Source: Acidobacteriota bacterium
GTDB taxonomy: Bacteria; Acidobacteriota; Terriglobia; UBA7540
Direction: 5' to 3'
Length of the DNA: 64,000 nucleotides
NCBI GenBank assembly: GCA_023474345.1
Contig: JAMCXS010000023.1
Location: 26,681-90,680, forward strand
The notes under the pieces: model-generated
Told to the model about the DNA's origin: nothing
What the model saw: the letters and a program-made list of their open reading frames with translations, nothing else
The model's database searches: none
Part shown: positions 62,337 through 64,000 of the stretch, piece by piece
How the letters are laid out: each line of letters opens with the position of its first letter
How positions within the stretch are numbered: position 1 is the first letter of the stretch
Position numbers and translations under genes: made by a program

Positions 62337-64000
62337 ATGCCGAGACTTGTACCTCTAGAAAGAACGCGGAATATCGGTATCATGGCTCACATCGATGCCG
62401 GTAAGACCACCACGACGGAGCGGATCCTCTTTTATACAGGGATCACGCACAAGATGGGAGAGGTGCACGAAGGCACAGCGGTCATGGACTGGATGGAGCA
62501 GGAGCAGGAGCGAGGCATTACCATCACGTCGGCCGCCACTACCTGTTTCTGGAACGATTACCGCATTAACATTATCGACACGCCGGGCCACGTGGATTTT
62601 ACGGTGGAAGTCGAGAGGTCGCTCCGGGTGCTTGACGGAGCGATTGCTATTCTAGGGGCAGTAGAAGGTGTGGAGCCGCAAACCGAAGCGGTGTGGCGGC
62701 AGGCAGACAAGTATCGGGTTCCGCGCATGGTGTTTGTGAACAAGATGGACCGCGTGGGCGCCGATTACGAAGCCTGCATCAGCCAATTGCGATCGAAGGT
62801 ACACGCCAATCCCATTCCTATCCAATGGCCGATAGGCTCTGAAGATAATTTCCAGGGGGTTGTGGATCTCGTCACCGAGAAAGCGATGGTTTGGAAGGAA
62901 GAAACCTTAGGGGCCAAATTTGACATTGAAGAAATTCCGCAAAATCTTGCAGAAACGGTTCGTGAGCATCGAGAGAAGATGATTGAGGCCTTGGGAGAGA
63001 TCGACGACGGTATCCTTGAGAAGTACGTTCGCGGCGACGCGATTTCCGCCGGGGAACTTCAGGCCAGCCTCCGGCGAGTCACCATCGATCTGAAAGCGGT
63101 GCCGGTGCTGTGCGGTTCTGCGTTCAAGAACAAGGGCGTACAGCCTTTACTTGATGCCGTGGTGGCCTACCTACCTTCTCCTACAGATATTCCTCCTATT
63201 GAAGGCGTGAACCCGAGAAACGAAGAACAGAAAGTGGTAAGGCGAGCGGACGACAACGAGCCGTTTTCCGCGTTGGTGTTCAAGATCATGAGTGACCCCT
63301 ATGTCGGGCAGCTTGCCTTTATGAGGGTCTATTCGGGAACCCTAAAGAGCGGCGACACTGCGTACAATCCGCGGCGGGACCGGCGCGAGCGCATCGGGCG
63401 CCTGCTGAAAATGCACGCGAATAAGCGTGAGGAGATTAGCGAGGTGCTTGCCGGCGATATTGCGGCTGCGGTGGGACTGAAGAGCGTCTCGACGGGCGAC
63501 ACGGTTTGTGCGGAATCGAATCCGGTGGTTTTTGAGGCCATGGAATTTCCCGCACCGGTGATTTCAGTTGCTATCGAACCTAAGACCAAGGCCGACCAGG
63601 AAAAGCTGGCCGGGTGCCTTGAAAAGCTGACCCAGGAAGATCCCACTTTCCACGTCCACACGGACAGGGACACAGGTGAAACGCTGATCTCCGGGATGGG
63701 CGAGTTGCACCTTGAGATCCTGGTGGACCGCATGATGCGGGAGTTCAAGGTGGCCGCGAACGTCGGTCGTCCGCAAGTGGCTTACCGGGAGACAATCAGT
63801 GCGGCTGCGGACGCGGAAGGCAAATACATCCGGCAAACGGGAGGCCGGGGACAGTATGGGCACGTCTTCCTTCATGTTGAACCCTTGTCCCATCCCGACC
63901 TTACCGCCATTGCCGAAATGACCAGGAAAAAGTCAACCAACAAATTTGATCCCGAGCTTCAATTGCTGTTTATCGATGAGATTGTGGGGGGGATCCGTCC
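62337..64000 (+). CDS. fusA: Elongation factor G (3' end beyond the window)
   Basis: EF-G drives translocation. Translation starts at an ATG at 62337, giving [22 protein letters not shown], then the P-loop [26 protein letters not shown] (switch I/G2), [13 protein letters not shown] (G3) and [10 protein letters not shown] (G4). The frame stays open through domains II and III, including [16 protein letters not shown], to the window end, about 554 codons of the expected ~690. No stop is seen. It is the third gene of rpsL-rpsG-fusA; tuf would be expected next. Confidence 0.96.
   Translation, partial: MPRLVPLERTRNIGIMAHIDAGKTTTTERILFYTGITHKMGEVHEGTAVMDWMEQEQERGITITSAATTCFWNDYRINIIDTPGHVDFTVEVERSLRVLDGAIAILGAVEGVEPQTEAVWRQADKYRVPRMVFVNKMDRVGADYEACISQLRSKVHANPIPIQWPIGSEDNFQGVVDLVTEKAMVWKEETLGAKFDIEEIPQNLAETVREHREKMIEALGEIDDGILEKYVRGDAISAGELQASLRRVTIDLKAVPVLCGSAFKNKGVQPLLDAVVAYLPSPTDIPPIEGVNPRNEEQKVVRRADDNEPFSALVFKIMSDPYVGQLAFMRVYSGTLKSGDTAYNPRRDRRERIGRLLKMHANKREEISEVLAGDIAAAVGLKSVSTGDTVCAESNPVVFEAMEFPAPVISVAIEPKTKADQEKLAGCLEKLTQEDPTFHVHTDRDTGETLISGMGELHLEILVDRMMREFKVAANVGRPQVAYRETISAAADAEGKYIRQTGGRGQYGHVFLHVEPLSHPDLTAIAEMTRKKSTNKFDPELQLLFIDEIVGGIR

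Overview
The window reads as about 64 kb of a diderm bacterial chromosome of moderately high GC. My best guess is Acidobacteriota. This rests on the combination of BamA/Skp, a LolC/LolD exporter, MurJ, a lysS-lolC-lolD-clpC-bamA order, long housekeeping blocks and an accessory part rich in Tat-exported carbohydrate enzymes. The phylum is inference; the diderm envelope is well supported. I found no rRNA, tRNA, CRISPR array, prophage or replication origin.

Layout. (1) 113-7411, minus strand: a LysE-type exporter, then truB, rbfA, a DUF503 gene, infB, nusA and rimP. The promoter-proximal end is at rimP, whose leader carries a terminator-like hairpin. (2) 7669-9762, plus: a double zinc-ribbon protein and murJ. 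(3) 9943-16206, minus: the rpmH-rnpA-yidD-yidC-jag-mnmE cluster and a citramalate synthase. rpmH uses a TTG start and yidD has no clean start codon. (4) 16468-27580, plus: pcm, lysS behind a near-consensus sigma-70 promoter, lolC-like permease, lolD, clpC, bamA and skp, an envelope and proteostasis block. (5) 27653-29080, minus: a CDF metal transporter with three tandem cytoplasmic domains.

(6) 29542-37733 is the accessory zone. It holds a Tat-exported six-hairpin glycosidase-like protein, a hicAB toxin-antitoxin pair between ~140 bp direct repeats, and a REP-associated tyrosine transposase (RAYT) between ~225 bp direct repeats packed with GTAG-footed palindromes. A carbohydrate-type cluster follows: GH5-like hydrolase, SDR, zinc-methyltransferase-like URO-D protein and Tat-exported aldo/keto reductase. 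(7) 38012-43710: thioesterase, RidA, S41 protease, HEAT-repeat protein, HAD phosphatase and a degenerate receiver protein.

(8) 44238-48088 is a protein-thiocarboxylate cysteine pathway: nucleotide kinase, CysM-type synthase, JAMM protease, ubiquitin-like sulfur carrier, and E1-like/rhodanese activator. The carrier has eight residues after its Gly-Gly, so the linked protease probably has to mature it. (9) 48222-52760: a TlpA-type thioredoxin with TPR-like repeats, a Dps-like ferritin, and a peroxiredoxin whose catalytic cysteine codon is an in-frame TGA followed by a hairpin (probable selenoprotein), plus two unknown proteins. (10) 52825-56951: RmlD-like reductase, MBL hydrolase, ClC channel with CBS domains and a MarR regulator. 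(11) 57108-64000, plus: rplM-rpsI-rpsB-tsf-pyrH-frr, then rpsL-rpsG-fusA with its own promoter; fusA runs off the end.

The most interesting observations are the selenocysteine peroxiredoxin, the tailed sulfur carrier with its protease, and the RAYT/REP cassette, in which one REP palindrome is built in frame into the transposase gene.
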